Counted from the first letter of the stretch, positions 41,821-50,974 are shown. The stretch is 64,000 nucleotides of DNA from Chitinophaga pinensis (GCA_945883825.1 CAMCYF010000001.1:1-64000), one strand, 5' to 3'. Program-made: numbers and translations. Notes: generated by a model not told the origin, from the sequence alone.

Positions 41821-44238
41821 ATGAGAAATTCTTTACTTATACTTTTATTTATTGCTCAATCACAACTTTTATCTTCGCAAACTAATTTTACTCCTAAAAC
41901 TTTTTTAGGATATTCTATTGGTCAGCAATTTACAAGGCACTATCGTGTTGTCGATTATTTTTCAGCTTTGCAAGCAGCATTTCCTCAAAATATCAAAGTT
42001 GAAAAATATGGTGAAACATATGAAAAACGTGATCTGCTTTTGGCATTTATTGGTTCTGAGGAAAATATTAATAGACTAGAGGCTATTCGTTTAGCGCATT
42101 TAAACAACGATGTGTCTGAAAAAGTATCAATTGTTTGGCTTAGTTATAATGTTCATGGAAATGAAAGTTCAGGAACTGAAGCGGCTATGCAAACTGCCTA
42201 TTTATTAGTAACAAAAAATAAGGAGTATTTAAAAAATACAATTGTAATAATCGACCCCTGTTTAAATCCAGATGGCCGCGATCGCTATGTTAATTTTTAC
42301 TACCAAAAGGGTAATTTTCCGCCTGATATAAAACGTTTTAGTGCTGAACACAATGAAACATGGCCAGGAGGAAGGTCAAACCATTATTTCTTTGATTTAA
42401 ATAGAGATTGGGCATGGATGACACAAATAGAATCCCAACAACGTATGAAGCGCTATAATCAATGGTTACCGCATGTTCATGTAGATTTTCATGAACAGGG
42501 GATAAATGAACCTTATTATTTTCCTCCAGCAGCAGAACCTTATCACGAGGTTATAACTGATTGGCAAAGAAAGTTTCAAAAGGATATTGGAAAAAATAAT
42601 GCTTCTTATTTTGACAAAGAAGGATGGATGTATTTTTCCAAAGAAATATTTGATTTGCTTTATCCAAGTTATGGGGACACTTATCCAACTTACAGCGGAT
42701 CAATTGGAATGACATTTGAGCAGGGTGGGAGTGGAAGAGCAGGCTTAGCTGTAATTACGCAAGTAGGAGATACTCTAACTTTGCAAAATAGAGTTGATCA
42801 TCACGTTACAACAGGATTATCCACAGTTGAGATGAGTTCAAAAAATAACGATAAGCTCATCAAAGAATACCAATCTTTTTGTGCGAATAAAAATTATAAA
42901 TATAAATCCTATGTGATTTCAGGTCCACAAAATAAATTACAGCCTCTGATGGAATTGATGAAAAAAAATGAAATCAAGGTTAGCTTTTCAAAACCAACTA
43001 ATTTTAAGGGCTTTAATTTTAAAACTGGTAAAATAGAGTCCTTAACAAGTAGTCAAAATGATTTAATTATTTCTACAAACCAAATTAAAGGAACGCTTGT
43101 TAATGTGCTATTTGAACCTCAGACTAAATTAACAGATTCATTGACATATGATATCACAGCTTGGGCCTTACCTTATGCTTTTGGTTTAGATGCTTGGGCG
43201 AGTGAAGTTCTGCTTGAAGGAAATGGTACTGCTGTTATTTCTCATGATAAAAATAGTCCTAATTCTGATTGCTATGCTTATTTGTGTGAATGGAATTCTA
43301 TGAAATCAAGTCGATTTTTAGCTGCTTTACAGCAAAAAGGAATCAAGGTTTATTTCACAGAGAAACAATTTATTATTGAAGGGAAAAAGTATGCTCCAGG
43401 AACTTTAATTTTATTGCGTGGAGAAAATAAAGGAAAAACATTCGACGAAACTATTATTACTCTTTCTAATCAATTAGAAATCTCTTTAACAGCACTTAAG
43501 TCGGGATTCGTAGATGAAGGAAATGATTTTGGTGCAAGCAGTGTGAAGCATATTTCAAAGAAATCAATTGGTGTTTTAACTGGCGAAAAGACTTCTTCTT
43601 TAAGTTCTGGAGAGCTTTGGTATTTTTTCGAACAAGACTTAAAATATCCTGTTCACATGCTTTTAATTGAAGATTTGGAAAGCGCTTTGCCGAGCTTAAG
43701 CACTTTAATTGTACCAGAAGGTCAATATCAATTTTCAGATAATAAAGCGGTCTTAGATTGGATTGAAAAAGGCGGTAATTTAATTGTAATGGGATCTGCG
43801 GCAGAAAGTTTTGCTGGAAATGACGTTTTTGGACTTAAAATAAAAGATGCCGATACTTCTAATTCAGAGAAGGAAATACCTTTCGGAGATGTTGAACGTC
43901 AACAGTTAAGTAGTATTGTAAATGGTGCAATTTATCCTTGTAATATAGATTTTTCTCATCCACTTAGTTTTGGGTATACTGGCTATTTTACGCTAAGAAT
44001 GAATTCAAATGTTTATGAACTTAAAGAGGGCAGCGTATTTAAACTAAAAAAAGGTGCAATTCCCGTAAGTGGATTTGTAGGCTCTAATGTTGAAAAAAAA
44101 CAAACAGAAGCTTTAATTGCAGGTGTCCATTCTATTGGTTCTGGAACAGTAATTTATTTTCTAGAAAATCCTTTATTTCGAGGATTTTGGGAGAATGGAA
44201 AGTTAATGCTTGTTAATTCCATTTTTATGGTTAAATAA
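41821..44238 (+). CDS. Secreted M14-family zinc carboxypeptidase-like protein
   Basis: An 805-residue exported protein with a signal peptide ending QLLSSQ. The peptidase domain (about 35-330) has the zinc ligands His112 and Glu115 in VHGNESSGTE, a third histidine in HVHVDFHEQG, the substrate-binding NPDGRDRY and DLNRDW, and the catalytic Glu in GMTFEQGGSG. The C-terminal part (about 570-720, with LPSLSTLIVPEGQY and WIEKGGNLIVMGSA) resembles a glutamine-amidotransferase-like fold seen in related Bacteroidota peptidases. No T9SS sorting domain is present, so it is probably periplasmic. It diverges from the bestrophin gene. Confidence 0.9.
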   Translation: MRNSLLILLFIAQSQLLSSQTNFTPKTFLGYSIGQQFTRHYRVVDYFSALQAAFPQNIKVEKYGETYEKRDLLLAFIGSEENINRLEAIRLAHLNNDVSEKVSIVWLSYNVHGNESSGTEAAMQTAYLLVTKNKEYLKNTIVIIDPCLNPDGRDRYVNFYYQKGNFPPDIKRFSAEHNETWPGGRSNHYFFDLNRDWAWMTQIESQQRMKRYNQWLPHVHVDFHEQGINEPYYFPPAAEPYHEVITDWQRKFQKDIGKNNASYFDKEGWMYFSKEIFDLLYPSYGDTYPTYSGSIGMTFEQGGSGRAGLAVITQVGDTLTLQNRVDHHVTTGLSTVEMSSKNNDKLIKEYQSFCANKNYKYKSYVISGPQNKLQPLMELMKKNEIKVSFSKPTNFKGFNFKTGKIESLTSSQNDLIISTNQIKGTLVNVLFEPQTKLTDSLTYDITAWALPYAFGLDAWASEVLLEGNGTAVISHDKNSPNSDCYAYLCEWNSMKSSRFLAALQQKGIKVYFTEKQFIIEGKKYAPGTLILLRGENKGKTFDETIITLSNQLEISLTALKSGFVDEGNDFGASSVKHISKKSIGVLTGEKTSSLSSGELWYFFEQDLKYPVHMLLIEDLESALPSLSTLIVPEGQYQFSDNKAVLDWIEKGGNLIVMGSAAESFAGNDVFGLKIKDADTSNSEKEIPFGDVERQQLSSIVNGAIYPCNIDFSHPLSFGYTGYFTLRMNSNVYELKEGSVFKLKKGAIPVSGFVGSNVEKKQTEALIAGVHSIGSGTVIYFLENPLFRGFWENGKLMLVNSIFMVK

Positions 44239-44306
44239 TCAAGTTTTAAAAATAAGTTTTTAGAACTTTTTTTTAGTATCATTGTTCTAGATTTTAAACT
44301 GTGAAC

Positions 44307-45287
44307 ATGTTTGTATTAGATTATTTTAATAGACTCAACAAAAATTTTCTTTCTGAAAAAACAAAAATTAAGAGTGAAAGAATAATCTTAAATATAGCTA
44401 TTGCAAGCTTTGCATTGCATCTCGCAATTATTTTTTTAGTTGATTTTGGAATTATTAAAGTGGATTCCTCAGATCTTTTGAGTAATCCAATCGTTGCGAT
44501 TTATACACCATTTTCTTTTATACTATTGTATGAAGTATATCTTTTAATATATTATCTCCCTAAATCATTTACTACATACATAAGTAAGCAGTATGAAATT
44601 ATTACTCTAATTGTAATAAGACGATTGTTTAAAGATCTTTCAAATTTAAAGCTTACTTCAGATTGGTTTAGTAATAAGCAGGATTTACAATTTACCTACG
44701 ATTTAGCAACTTCAATACTCTTGTTTTTTTTGATTTACCTTTTTTATGTCCAAAGTAAAATTCGATTTACTCCTGCTAAACAAGATGAAAATCATGTTGG
44801 AGCTATTTCTTCGTTTATTAAAATCAAAAATCAAATAGCAACTTTTTTAGTTCCTGTATTTCTAATATTAGCAATTTATTCTCTATCTAATTGGTTATTA
44901 AACATTTTTTTACCTAAAGAAGATTTAATTAATTCCTTTACGAATATCAACAATATCTTTTTTGAGCAATTCTTTACTATCTTAATTGTCGCTGATGTTC
45001 TTTTGCTTCTTTTCTCTTTATTTATAACAGACGAATTTCACAAAGTAATTCGAAATTCAGGATTTATTATTTCTACTATATTAATTAGAATATCATTTTC
45101 CATTAGTGGAGGCTTAAATAATTTATTAATTATTAGCGCAATTACCTTTGGACTTTTAATTCTGCTTATCCACAATAAATTCGAAAGGAAAATTTCTAAT
45201 GAATCTTCTAAGCTTTATTTTTTTTTATTACTGATGTTTATTAGTCTTTTAAATCATACTTATTGTAAAATTTACCAAAATTTATAA
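44307..45287 (+). CDS. Multi-pass membrane protein of unknown function
   Basis: A 326-residue protein with about eight hydrophobic segments (for example IILNIAIASFALHLAIIFLV, TSILLFFLIYLFYV and FFTILIVADVLLLLFSLFI) separated by short charged loops. No signature of a known transporter or enzyme was recognised. The ATG at 44307 is preferred to a GTG two codons earlier. It lies about 70 bases after the M14 peptidase and 127 bases before the proteorhodopsin gene, which has its own promoter, so joint transcription with the rhodopsin is possible but not required. Codon and base use look like its neighbours. Confidence 0.75.
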   Translation: MFVLDYFNRLNKNFLSEKTKIKSERIILNIAIASFALHLAIIFLVDFGIIKVDSSDLLSNPIVAIYTPFSFILLYEVYLLIYYLPKSFTTYISKQYEIITLIVIRRLFKDLSNLKLTSDWFSNKQDLQFTYDLATSILLFFLIYLFYVQSKIRFTPAKQDENHVGAISSFIKIKNQIATFLVPVFLILAIYSLSNWLLNIFLPKEDLINSFTNINNIFFEQFFTILIVADVLLLLFSLFITDEFHKVIRNSGFIISTILIRISFSISGGLNNLLIISAITFGLLILLIHNKFERKISNESSKLYFFLLLMFISLLNHTYCKIYQNL

Positions 45288-45326
45288 AAAGTTAATATTA
45301 ATGTGTTAAAACTTTTTTTTAAAATA

Positions 45327-45357
45327 TTTGTTTTAGTTAAAAACATTTTTAAATTTG
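45327..45357 (+). promoter_or_regulatory. Promoter TTTG-N19-TAAATTTG for proteorhodopsin
   Basis: TTTG at 45327-45330 and TAAATTTG at 45350-45357 have the optimal 19-base spacing. The predicted leader is about 50 bases and starts with a small inverted repeat, AGGC at 45361-45364 and GCCT at 45377-45380, enclosing CGGAATCCG. Confidence 0.78.
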
Positions 45358-45414
45358 TTTAGGCGGAATCCGAAAAGCCTTTAATAGAGTAGGATAAAGT
45401 AAACTTTTTTTATT

Positions 45415-46122
45415 ATGTTATTATCTGTTTTACCTATTGCAACTGACAACTATGTTGCTTTTACGTTCTTTATCGGAACAATGGCTATGATGGCCGCTTC
45501 AGTATTTTTCTTTTTTGAGCTAAGTAACACTAAACCAGAGTGGAGAACTTCCATTCTTGTTTCTGGCTTAATTACTTTCATTGCAGCAGTTCACTACTAC
45601 TACATGAGAGATTACAACCTTAGTACTGGTGAATCACCAATCTTCTTCCGTTATGTGGATTGGATTCTTACAGTTCCATTAATGTGTGTTGAGTTTTATT
45701 TAATCACCAAAAAAGCGGGTGCGAAAATTAACTTGTTATGGAAATTAATTTTTGCTTCTGTAATTATGTTAGTTACTGGTTATTTTGGAGAAGCAGTAGA
45801 CAAAGGTCATGCAGCAATGTGGGGTCTATTTTCAGGTTTAGCTTACTTCTACATTGTTTATGAAGTATGGATGGGAGATGTTGCAAAACTTTCTAAAGCG
45901 AGCAGTCCTTCAGTTCAAAAAGCAGTAAACTCTTTATTGAAGTTTGTTGTTATTGGTTGGGCTATTTATCCATTAGGTTATATGATAGGAACTGCTGACG
46001 GACAGTGGTATTCTTTTATGGCAGGATGGGCAAGCATGGACATCATTTATAACATAGGTGATGCTGTAAACAAAATTGGTTTTGGTTTAGTAATTTATGC
46101 ATTGAGCAGAAATAACGAATAA
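45415..46122 (+). CDS. Proteorhodopsin, light-driven proton pump, probably green-absorbing
   Basis: A seven-helix retinal protein of 235 residues. Key residues match proton-pumping proteorhodopsin: Arg79, proton acceptor Asp82 and donor Glu93 in RYVDWILTVPLMCVEFYLI, His60 next to the acceptor (AVHYYYMRDY) and the retinal-binding Lys220 in helix G (IGDAVNKIGFGL). The spectral-tuning position is Met90, as in green-absorbing flavobacterial forms; blue forms carry Gln. The DTE-type motif, rather than NQ or NTQ, means a proton pump and not a sodium or chloride pump. It has its own promoter, a leader of about 50 bases and a terminator. The gene that makes retinal follows directly on the same strand. 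Confidence 0.98.
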   Translation: MLLSVLPIATDNYVAFTFFIGTMAMMAASVFFFFELSNTKPEWRTSILVSGLITFIAAVHYYYMRDYNLSTGESPIFFRYVDWILTVPLMCVEFYLITKKAGAKINLLWKLIFASVIMLVTGYFGEAVDKGHAAMWGLFSGLAYFYIVYEVWMGDVAKLSKASSPSVQKAVNSLLKFVVIGWAIYPLGYMIGTADGQWYSFMAGWASMDIIYNIGDAVNKIGFGLVIYALSRNNE

Positions 46123-46144
46123 TTAATTAATAATTACAACTTTT

Positions 46145-46181
46145 AAAGAGGCTAATACGTTAAGTTTAGCCTCTTTTTTTT
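46145..46181 (+). terminator. Intrinsic terminator between proteorhodopsin and crtY-blh
   Basis: Stem AAAGAGGCTAA with TTTAGCCTCTTT around a loop of about 9 bases, followed by T residues. It ends most rhodopsin transcripts 23 bases after the stop, so crtY-blh is probably expressed at a lower level by read-through or from its own start. Confidence 0.9.
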
Positions 46182-46215
46182 AGCCAAATAATTAACGAAA
46201 ACAAAAAAAGTAGAT

Positions 46216-48252
46216 TTGGAAGGCCCAACAATTGAGAAAAGTAAGGTATATGATTTTTTATTCATCGGGTTGGGAGCGAGTAATAGTTTAATTTTATTAT
46301 CCCTACTCAAAAAAAAGTGTCTATCGAATAAAAAAGTTGCAATTATTGAGGCAGATGATAAAGATACAAATGATAAAACCTATTGTTTTTGGGCTGCTCC
46401 TTCTGATTCAATTGTACTTGAACTTGCACCACTAATTTCTCATTCTTATACTAAAATTGAGGTAAATCAGTCTACATCTCAAAACATTGAAGACCAACCT
46501 TATCATTACATTAAAAGTATTGATTTATATAATCATACTCAAGCAGCATTGAAAATAGACAATGCAACTATTTTTAGAGATACTGTTAATCATATTTCTT
46601 CTGAAGGTGATTTCTATACTGTTTCTTCCAATAGCACAAATTATTTAGCATCTTATATTTTTGATAGCCGTCCGCCATCTCTTAGTGATTTAGGTCAAAA
46701 AGAAATTTATCTGCATCAATCATTTTATGGCTTACACATTAAGTGCGAAAATGAGGTTTTTAATGAAGATGAATTTGAAATGATGAACTTTAAAGTGGAG
46801 CAGGATGCTTTTACACAGTTTATCTATATTCTGCCATTTTCTAAAAAAGAGGCTTTAGTTGAACTCACTAGATTTGGCGAAAAAAAAATAGATGTTGCTT
46901 ATGCCAAGGAGATTTTAAATAAGATTATTTCAAAAGATTACGGGAATTATGAGGTTTTAGCAGATGAAGATGGTTGTATTCCAATGACTACTTTTAGAAA
47001 TTCAGCGAATTCTTCCGAAGGAATTTTGCATACTGGTGCCCGAGCAAATTTAATAAAGCCAAGTACTGGTTATGCATTTAAAAGAATGCATGCTTTTGCA
47101 AATAAAACATCAGAAGAAATTCTCAAGGGTAATTATAAGCAATTCAATAAGCTTTCACTTGAAACCAAAAAAAGATTTCGTTTGTATGATAGACTTTTAT
47201 TAATAATTCTACTTTATTGGCCAGGAGAAGGAAAAAAAATATTTACACAGCTCTATAAAAAGCAAGGTATCCATACAATTTTTTCATTTTTAGACGAGAA
47301 AACAACACTTCTTCAAGAATTAAAAATCTTTGCCTCTTTACCTATTCTTCCATTTCTAAAAGCAGTTTATATTTTTTTTAAAAAATATAATTATCTACGT
47401 TATATTATTGCATTTTTAGCTGTTGTTATTTATTGGGTTTTTGATTATTTCACACTTTTAAGTCCGCTAATTATTAGTTTAATTTTAATCCCTGGGTTTT
47501 TATATGTTGGGATTCCCCATGGTGCCTTAGATCATATACTAATTGCGAGAAAAGAAAAGACCTTGTTACAATTTTGTATTAAGTATTTTTTAATCATGGG
47601 AATCTATTTTATAGTGTGGCAATTTTTCCCCATGTTATCTTTATTATTTTTTATTTTATTTTCTGCTTTTCACTTTGGAGAATCTGAATTAGAAGAGGAA
47701 GGATTGAATTTATCTTCTCTTCTTTTGTATGCTAAAGCCTTTATTTTTGGCTTGTGTATTATATTATTTATAATTTTTACACATCACACAGAATCGAAAG
47801 AAATAATATCATTGTTTAATGTAAACTTTCCTCTGTCTCTTCGTATTTTTGATCAGTCAATTTATGCCGTCTGGATTGCATCGATTTCTTTCCTATATAT
47901 TTTAATTCAAATTCTACTTTCAAAAAAATATGCACACTTTGGATTACTATTTCTATTGCTTTTGGGAATTAAAACACCTTTAATTTTAGCTTTTGGACTT
48001 TATTTTATATTTCAACATAGTCTTAACGCATGGGGGCATTTACAGCATGGTCTAAAAATGGATGGCTTTACATTGTATAAAAAGGCTTTACCATTTACAC
48101 TGTCAGCAATTTTTTTTCTCTGCGCTATGCTATTTTATAATTCAGTTGCTGTTTTAAATCTAAATGAATTTATTGCTACACTTTTTATTTTTTTATCCTG
48201 TATTAGTTTGCCACATTTTTTACTTATGCATCTTTTTTATAAGGTTAAATAG
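46216..48252 (+). CDS. Fusion of lycopene beta-cyclase (CrtY) and beta-carotene 15,15'-dioxygenase (Blh)
   Basis: A single 678-residue protein. Residues 1 to about 385 are a flavin-dependent lycopene cyclase: the dinucleotide-binding start YDFLFIGLGASNSL, the acidic IIEADD strand and the later GARANLIKPSTGYAFKRM, which is typical of CrtY. From about 395 there are around eight membrane helices of the Brp/Blh family with the metal-ligand histidines His435 and His440 (GIPHGALDH), His486 (FHFGESE), His601 and His608 (QHSLNAWGHLQHG) and His667 and His672 (LPHFLLMH). Inferred: lycopene to beta-carotene to retinal by one polypeptide for the rhodopsin upstream. The only usable start is the TTG at 46216; no ATG precedes the conserved part. 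Confidence 0.95.
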   Translation: MEGPTIEKSKVYDFLFIGLGASNSLILLSLLKKKCLSNKKVAIIEADDKDTNDKTYCFWAAPSDSIVLELAPLISHSYTKIEVNQSTSQNIEDQPYHYIKSIDLYNHTQAALKIDNATIFRDTVNHISSEGDFYTVSSNSTNYLASYIFDSRPPSLSDLGQKEIYLHQSFYGLHIKCENEVFNEDEFEMMNFKVEQDAFTQFIYILPFSKKEALVELTRFGEKKIDVAYAKEILNKIISKDYGNYEVLADEDGCIPMTTFRNSANSSEGILHTGARANLIKPSTGYAFKRMHAFANKTSEEILKGNYKQFNKLSLETKKRFRLYDRLLLIILLYWPGEGKKIFTQLYKKQGIHTIFSFLDEKTTLLQELKIFASLPILPFLKAVYIFFKKYNYLRYIIAFLAVVIYWVFDYFTLLSPLIISLILIPGFLYVGIPHGALDHILIARKEKTLLQFCIKYFLIMGIYFIVWQFFPMLSLLFFILFSAFHFGESELEEEGLNLSSLLLYAKAFIFGLCIILFIIFTHHTESKEIISLFNVNFPLSLRIFDQSIYAVWIASISFLYILIQILLSKKYAHFGLLFLLLLGIKTPLILAFGLYFIFQHSLNAWGHLQHGLKMDGFTLYKKALPFTLSAIFFLCAMLFYNSVAVLNLNEFIATLFIFLSCISLPHFLLMHLFYKVK

Positions 48253-48361
48253 TAGAAATAAATAGCTTAGTAGGTTTTTATTTTAGCTTCACTAATTTAT
48301 TGCGAGACACTATTTAGTTATATTGGTTTTAAAAACTCTTTTCATGTTTTTTTGTAATCTC

Positions 48362-48392
48362 TTTGTGAATTTCAAAAGAATATCTATCTTTG
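48362..48392 (+). promoter_or_regulatory. Promoter TTTG-N19-TATCTTTG for rpsO
   Basis: TTTG at 48362-48365 and TATCTTTG at 48385-48392 with 19-base spacing. The leader to the rpsO ATG is about 55 bases. Confidence 0.78.
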
Positions 48393-48450
48393 CACCCGCT
48401 GTTCCAATGAGTGGAATTGCTACATAATAATTATTTAACTAAATATTGGC

Positions 48451-48720
48451 ATGTACTTAAACACAGAAGTTAAAAAAGAAATCTTCGCTAAACACGGAGG
48501 TTCGGAGACAAACACAGGGTCTACAGAAGGTCAGGTTGCTTTGTTCACGTATCGTATTAGTCATTTGACAGAGCACTTGAAGAAAAATCGCAAGGATTTT
48601 GGAACGCAACGCTCTCTTCAATTATTAGTAGGAAAAAGAAGAAGTTTATTGGATTACTTAAAAAGTAAAGACATAGAGAAATACCGTGCATTGATTAAAG
48701 AATTAGGATTACGTCGTTAA
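48451..48720 (+). CDS. rpsO: 30S ribosomal protein S15
   Basis: An 89-residue ribosomal protein that binds 16S rRNA in the central domain. The FAKHGGSETNTGSTEGQVAL start, the HLKKNRKDFGTQRSLQLLVG helix and the KYRALIKELGLRR end are those of S15. The pair rpsO-pnp is conserved widely. In E. coli S15 represses its own translation through a pseudoknot at the mRNA start; a comparable structure was not resolved here. A hairpin with a T run follows, before pnp. Confidence 0.98.
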   Translation: MYLNTEVKKEIFAKHGGSETNTGSTEGQVALFTYRISHLTEHLKKNRKDFGTQRSLQLLVGKRRSLLDYLKSKDIEKYRALIKELGLRR

Positions 48721-48742
48721 TTCTAAGCACAAATTTATTGAT

Positions 48743-48780
48743 TGGGGGGACATTCGATTCAGTTCGACTGTCCCTTTTTT
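48743..48780 (+). terminator. Hairpin with T run between rpsO and pnp
   Basis: An imperfect stem, GGGACA with TGTCCC plus inner TTCGA and TCGA pairing, followed by six T. It may be a partial terminator or an mRNA processing site that sets the rpsO to pnp ratio. Confidence 0.72.
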
Positions 48781-48829
48781 GTTTAAAAAAAAGATAGGAT
48801 TTAATAATATAATATAATTAAAAAGAAGT

Positions 48830-50974
48830 ATGAATTTAGGAATTAGAAGATCAATCATCACCGGTGGGAAAGAAATCTCAGTGGAGACAGGAAAATTGGC
48901 AAAACAAGCAGATGGATCTGTGGTTGTTAGAATGGGTGATACAATGCTATTAGCAACTATTGTATCTTCTCAAGATGCAAAAGAAGGAGTAGACTTTTTA
49001 CCATTAACAGTTGATTACCGAGAAAAATATTCGGCGGCTGGTAGATTTCCAGGAGGATTTTTTAGACGTGAAGCTAGACCATCTGAAACGGAGATTTTAG
49101 TAATGCGTTTAGTTGACAGAGCACTGCGTCCTTTATTTCCTGATGATTATCATGCTGAGGTTCAATTAATGATTCAATTGATGTCGTATGATGGCATTCA
49201 TAATCCTGATGCCTTGTGTGGATTTGCTGCATCTGCTGCAATTGCTGTTTCAGATATTCCGTTTAATGGCCCAATGTCTGAAGTTCGTGTTGGTCGTGTT
49301 GATGGTGAATATATTTTAAATCCAACTATGGCTGAAATGGCTATCTCTGATATTGATATCGTTATTGCAGGTACAATGAAAGACATCAACATGTTGGAGG
49401 GAGAAATGCAAGAAATTTCTGAAGAAGAATTAATCGAAGTTTTTAAAATTGCACACGTTGCTATTAAAGAACAATGTCAATTTCAATTGGATTTAGCTGC
49501 AGAAATTCCAAGTTCTCAACCTAAGCGCACATATTCGCATGAATCTCACGACGAAGCGGTTAAAGCGAGAGTTTTTGAATTAGCTATGGAAAAATGTAAA
49601 GATGTAGCTCGAATGGGCTTAGCAAATAAAGCAAAACGAACAGAATTGTTTGATGAAATCAAAGCGGAAGTTAAAGCAAGTTATTCTGATGAAGAATTAG
49701 CGGAAGTCGGGAAATTTATTTCTCCCTACTTTTCTGAAGTTAAAAAGAAAGCAGTTCGTTGGGTAATGTTAAATGATCGCAAGCGTTTGGATGGTCGTCA
49801 ATTTGATGAAATTCGTCCTATCTGGGCTGAGGTAGATTATTTACCAATGGTTCACGGTTCTGCAGTATTTACTCGTGGAGAAACACAATCATTAACAACA
49901 TTAACCCTTGGTGGTAAAATGGATGAGCAATTAATTGACGGTGCAACTTTTAAAGGAACTGAGCGTTTTATGTTACATTATAATTTTCCTCCATTTTCTA
50001 CAGGTGAAGCAAAACCTTTACGTGGAACTTCTCGAAGAGAAATTGGTCATGGAAACTTGGCACTAAGAGCGCTTAAGCCAGTTCTTCCAGATGATAATCC
50101 TTATACTATTCGAATTGTTTCTGATATTTTAGAATCCAATGGTTCTTCTTCTATGGCAACTGTTTGTGCAGGAACTTTAGCATTAATGGATGGCGGAATT
50201 CAAATCAAAGCACCAGTTTCAGGAATCGCAATGGGTTTAGTTGCTGACGAAGGTAAATTTGCTATTCTTTCCGACATCTTAGGGGATGAAGATCATTTAG
50301 GTGATATGGATTTCAAAGTAACAGGAACTGCGAAAGGAATTACTGCTTGTCAGATGGATATAAAAGTAGATGGTTTACCATATGAGGTTCTTATTCAGGC
50401 CTTAGAGCAAGCAAAAGCGGGTCGTCTTCATATTTTAGAAAAAATAATAGAAACAATGCCAGCGCCAAGAGCTGAGTTGAAACCTCAAACTCCACGAGTA
50501 GAAATGTTTGTTGTTCCAAATGATATGATTGGTGCTATTATCGGACCTGGAGGAAAAATTATTCAGGGACTTCAAAAAGAAACCAAAACAATTATTACGA
50601 TTGAGGAATTACCTACAACAGAAGGCCGAGTTCAAATATTATCTAGCAATGCAGATGATATGAATGAGGCAATGCGTAGAATAAAATTAATTGCTTTCCC
50701 ACCTCAAGTGGAAGATGGAGCTACGTATCACGGAAAAATTAAATCAGTAAAGGACTTTGGTTGCTTCGTAGAAATACTTCCAGGAACAGATGGTTTAATT
50801 CATATTTCTGAATTCTCTTGGGAGAAAGTTGCAAAAATGGAAGATGTTTGTAAAGAAGGTGAGATGCTTGATTTTAAAGTTATTGGAAAAGATCCAAAAA
50901 CTAAGAAATGGAAATTATCTCGAAAGGTTTTGTTGCCACGACCAGAAAGAGAGACTGAAGAATCAAATTCATAA
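48830..50974 (+). CDS. pnp: Polyribonucleotide nucleotidyltransferase (PNPase)
   Basis: A phosphorolytic 3'-to-5' exoribonuclease. The 714-residue protein has two RNase PH domains (about 1-215 and 310-540; the second with HYNFPPFSTGEAKPLRGTSR and VPVSGIAMGL-like active-site sequence around Asp residues of DILGDEDHLGDMDFKV), a linking helical domain, a KH domain (PNDMIGAIIGPGGKIIQGLQ, about 565-620) and an S1 domain (VKDFGCFVEILPGTDGLIHI, about 635-700). It ends shortly after S1, without the acidic tail seen in some groups. It follows rpsO after 109 bases that hold a hairpin. Confidence 0.97.
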   Translation: MNLGIRRSIITGGKEISVETGKLAKQADGSVVVRMGDTMLLATIVSSQDAKEGVDFLPLTVDYREKYSAAGRFPGGFFRREARPSETEILVMRLVDRALRPLFPDDYHAEVQLMIQLMSYDGIHNPDALCGFAASAAIAVSDIPFNGPMSEVRVGRVDGEYILNPTMAEMAISDIDIVIAGTMKDINMLEGEMQEISEEELIEVFKIAHVAIKEQCQFQLDLAAEIPSSQPKRTYSHESHDEAVKARVFELAMEKCKDVARMGLANKAKRTELFDEIKAEVKASYSDEELAEVGKFISPYFSEVKKKAVRWVMLNDRKRLDGRQFDEIRPIWAEVDYLPMVHGSAVFTRGETQSLTTLTLGGKMDEQLIDGATFKGTERFMLHYNFPPFSTGEAKPLRGTSRREIGHGNLALRALKPVLPDDNPYTIRIVSDILESNGSSSMATVCAGTLALMDGGIQIKAPVSGIAMGLVADEGKFAILSDILGDEDHLGDMDFKVTGTAKGITACQMDIKVDGLPYEVLIQALEQAKAGRLHILEKIIETMPAPRAELKPQTPRVEMFVVPNDMIGAIIGPGGKIIQGLQKETKTIITIEELPTTEGRVQILSSNADDMNEAMRRIKLIAFPPQVEDGATYHGKIKSVKDFGCFVEILPGTDGLIHISEFSWEKVAKMEDVCKEGEMLDFKVIGKDPKTKKWKLSRKVLLPRPERETEESNS

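Noticed and set aside
40868-46122. Bestrophin near proteorhodopsin considered as a bestrhodopsin-like light-gated channel
   Set aside because: The genes are on opposite strands, 3.7 kb apart with two other genes between, and there is no fusion or shared transcript.
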